53,960 bases of DNA from DYMC01 sp035406705 (GTDB lineage Bacteria; Verrucomicrobiota; Lentisphaeria; Victivallales; GWF2-50-93), in NCBI GenBank assembly GCA_964426675.1, contig CAYRRM010000018.1, positions 1-53,960 on the forward strand, in the 5' to 3' direction. Position numbers and translations under genes: made by a program. The notes under the pieces were generated by a model. It had not been told where the DNA came from. It made no database searches and saw only the letters and a program-made list of their open reading frames with translations. Of the stretch, positions 53,869 through 53,960 are shown piece by piece; within the stretch, counting starts at the first letter, position 1; the number at the start of each line of letters is the position of its first letter.

Positions 53869-53960
53869 CTCCAACTGCGCGCCATATAGGTTCATTAAAT
53901 AAGCAGATTAGACTGAATTTCAAAAAGCTTTTGAACATTGATACTGCCTCAAATACAAAA

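Larger units (their letters stand above)
53631..53890 (-). repeat. Dispersed repeat, copy 2 (inverted relative to copy 1)
   Basis: About 260 bp matching 15009-15263 in the opposite orientation. Conserved on the minus strand are CCTATA, the promoter hexamers, CTGGAAATTTTTCTATTC, CACATCCTTGCGCG and GCTTTCAGAAAATTCTACAG, and the closing TTTTTTTAGGAT. It sits in the gene-free end of the window (53525-53960); the rest of that stretch shows nothing I recognise. Confidence 0.75.

Noticed and set aside
15009..53890. Composite transposon bounded by the two inverted repeats
   Set aside because: No transposase, no terminal inverted repeats within each copy and no target duplication were seen; the interior is mostly housekeeping genes, and the copies are strongly diverged.

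Overview
The window is AT-rich bacterial DNA with dense, mostly co-directional genes. It fits an anaerobic member of the PVC group, most like Lentisphaerae/Victivallales. That is inference, from four signs: pseudopilin-type proteins carrying FTLIELLVVIAI leaders interleaved with large secreted glycoside hydrolases, an nqrBCDE block without nqrA or nqrF, a meso-DAP murein gene set, and a large rubrerythrin/superoxide reductase/flavodiiron cluster. No rRNA, tRNA, CRISPR array, transposase or phage gene was recognised.

Layout. (1) 0.27-7.4 kb, minus strand: one long gene run that starts with a PerR/Fur-type regulator. It encodes rubrerythrin, superoxide reductase, ferritin, a ferritin-like protein, a flavodiiron protein and a 52-residue rubredoxin, followed by a DUF2400 protein, a Cache-type membrane sensor and HflX. 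It reads as an O2/ROS defence system for an anaerobe, with rubredoxin directly behind its likely electron acceptor. (2) 7.5-9.4 kb: a TrpG/PabA amidotransferase, gene debris and a CDF metal exporter. (3) 9.6-14.9 kb, plus strand: two tandem SPFH/Band-7 proteins with triplicated N-terminal modules, then ribosomal protein S1 and a clear terminator. (4) 14.9-15.4 kb: non-coding, holding copy 1 of a dispersed repeat with its own sigma70-type promoter. Copy 2 lies inverted at the right edge of the window. (5) 15.4-27 kb, minus strand: cobT, a TauE-like protein, an orphan ABC permease, folP-cdaA-cdaR-mutT (c-di-AMP synthesis), class II aldolase, bioA and nqrBCDE. (6) 27-28.8 kb, plus: a PIG-L deacetylase and a nucleotidyltransferase. 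(7) 28.9-35.8 kb, minus: a partial dcw cluster, mraZ-rsmH-ftsL-like-ftsI-murE, followed by a secreted gluzincin-type peptidase. (8) 36-53.5 kb, plus: an accessory polysaccharide locus made of a LacI regulator, two GH9 paralogues, a small carbohydrate-binding protein, two pseudopilin-type proteins, a LamG/TIM-barrel-like protein and a GH5-like enzyme.

The signals I find most worth attention are three. First, a 13-bp palindrome, TGCGA-NNN-TCGCA with an A/T centre, occurs ten times without error, in three coding frames and in one terminator; it looks like a highly iterated palindrome kept as DNA. Second, the diverged repeat pair keeps a promoter with exact 17-bp spacing and a T-rich end, so it may be a family of small RNA genes. 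Third, the glycoside hydrolase locus has pseudopilin genes interleaved, two of which share a 47-nt identical DNA block over the prepilin signal.

All functions are read from motifs and family knowledge; no search was run.
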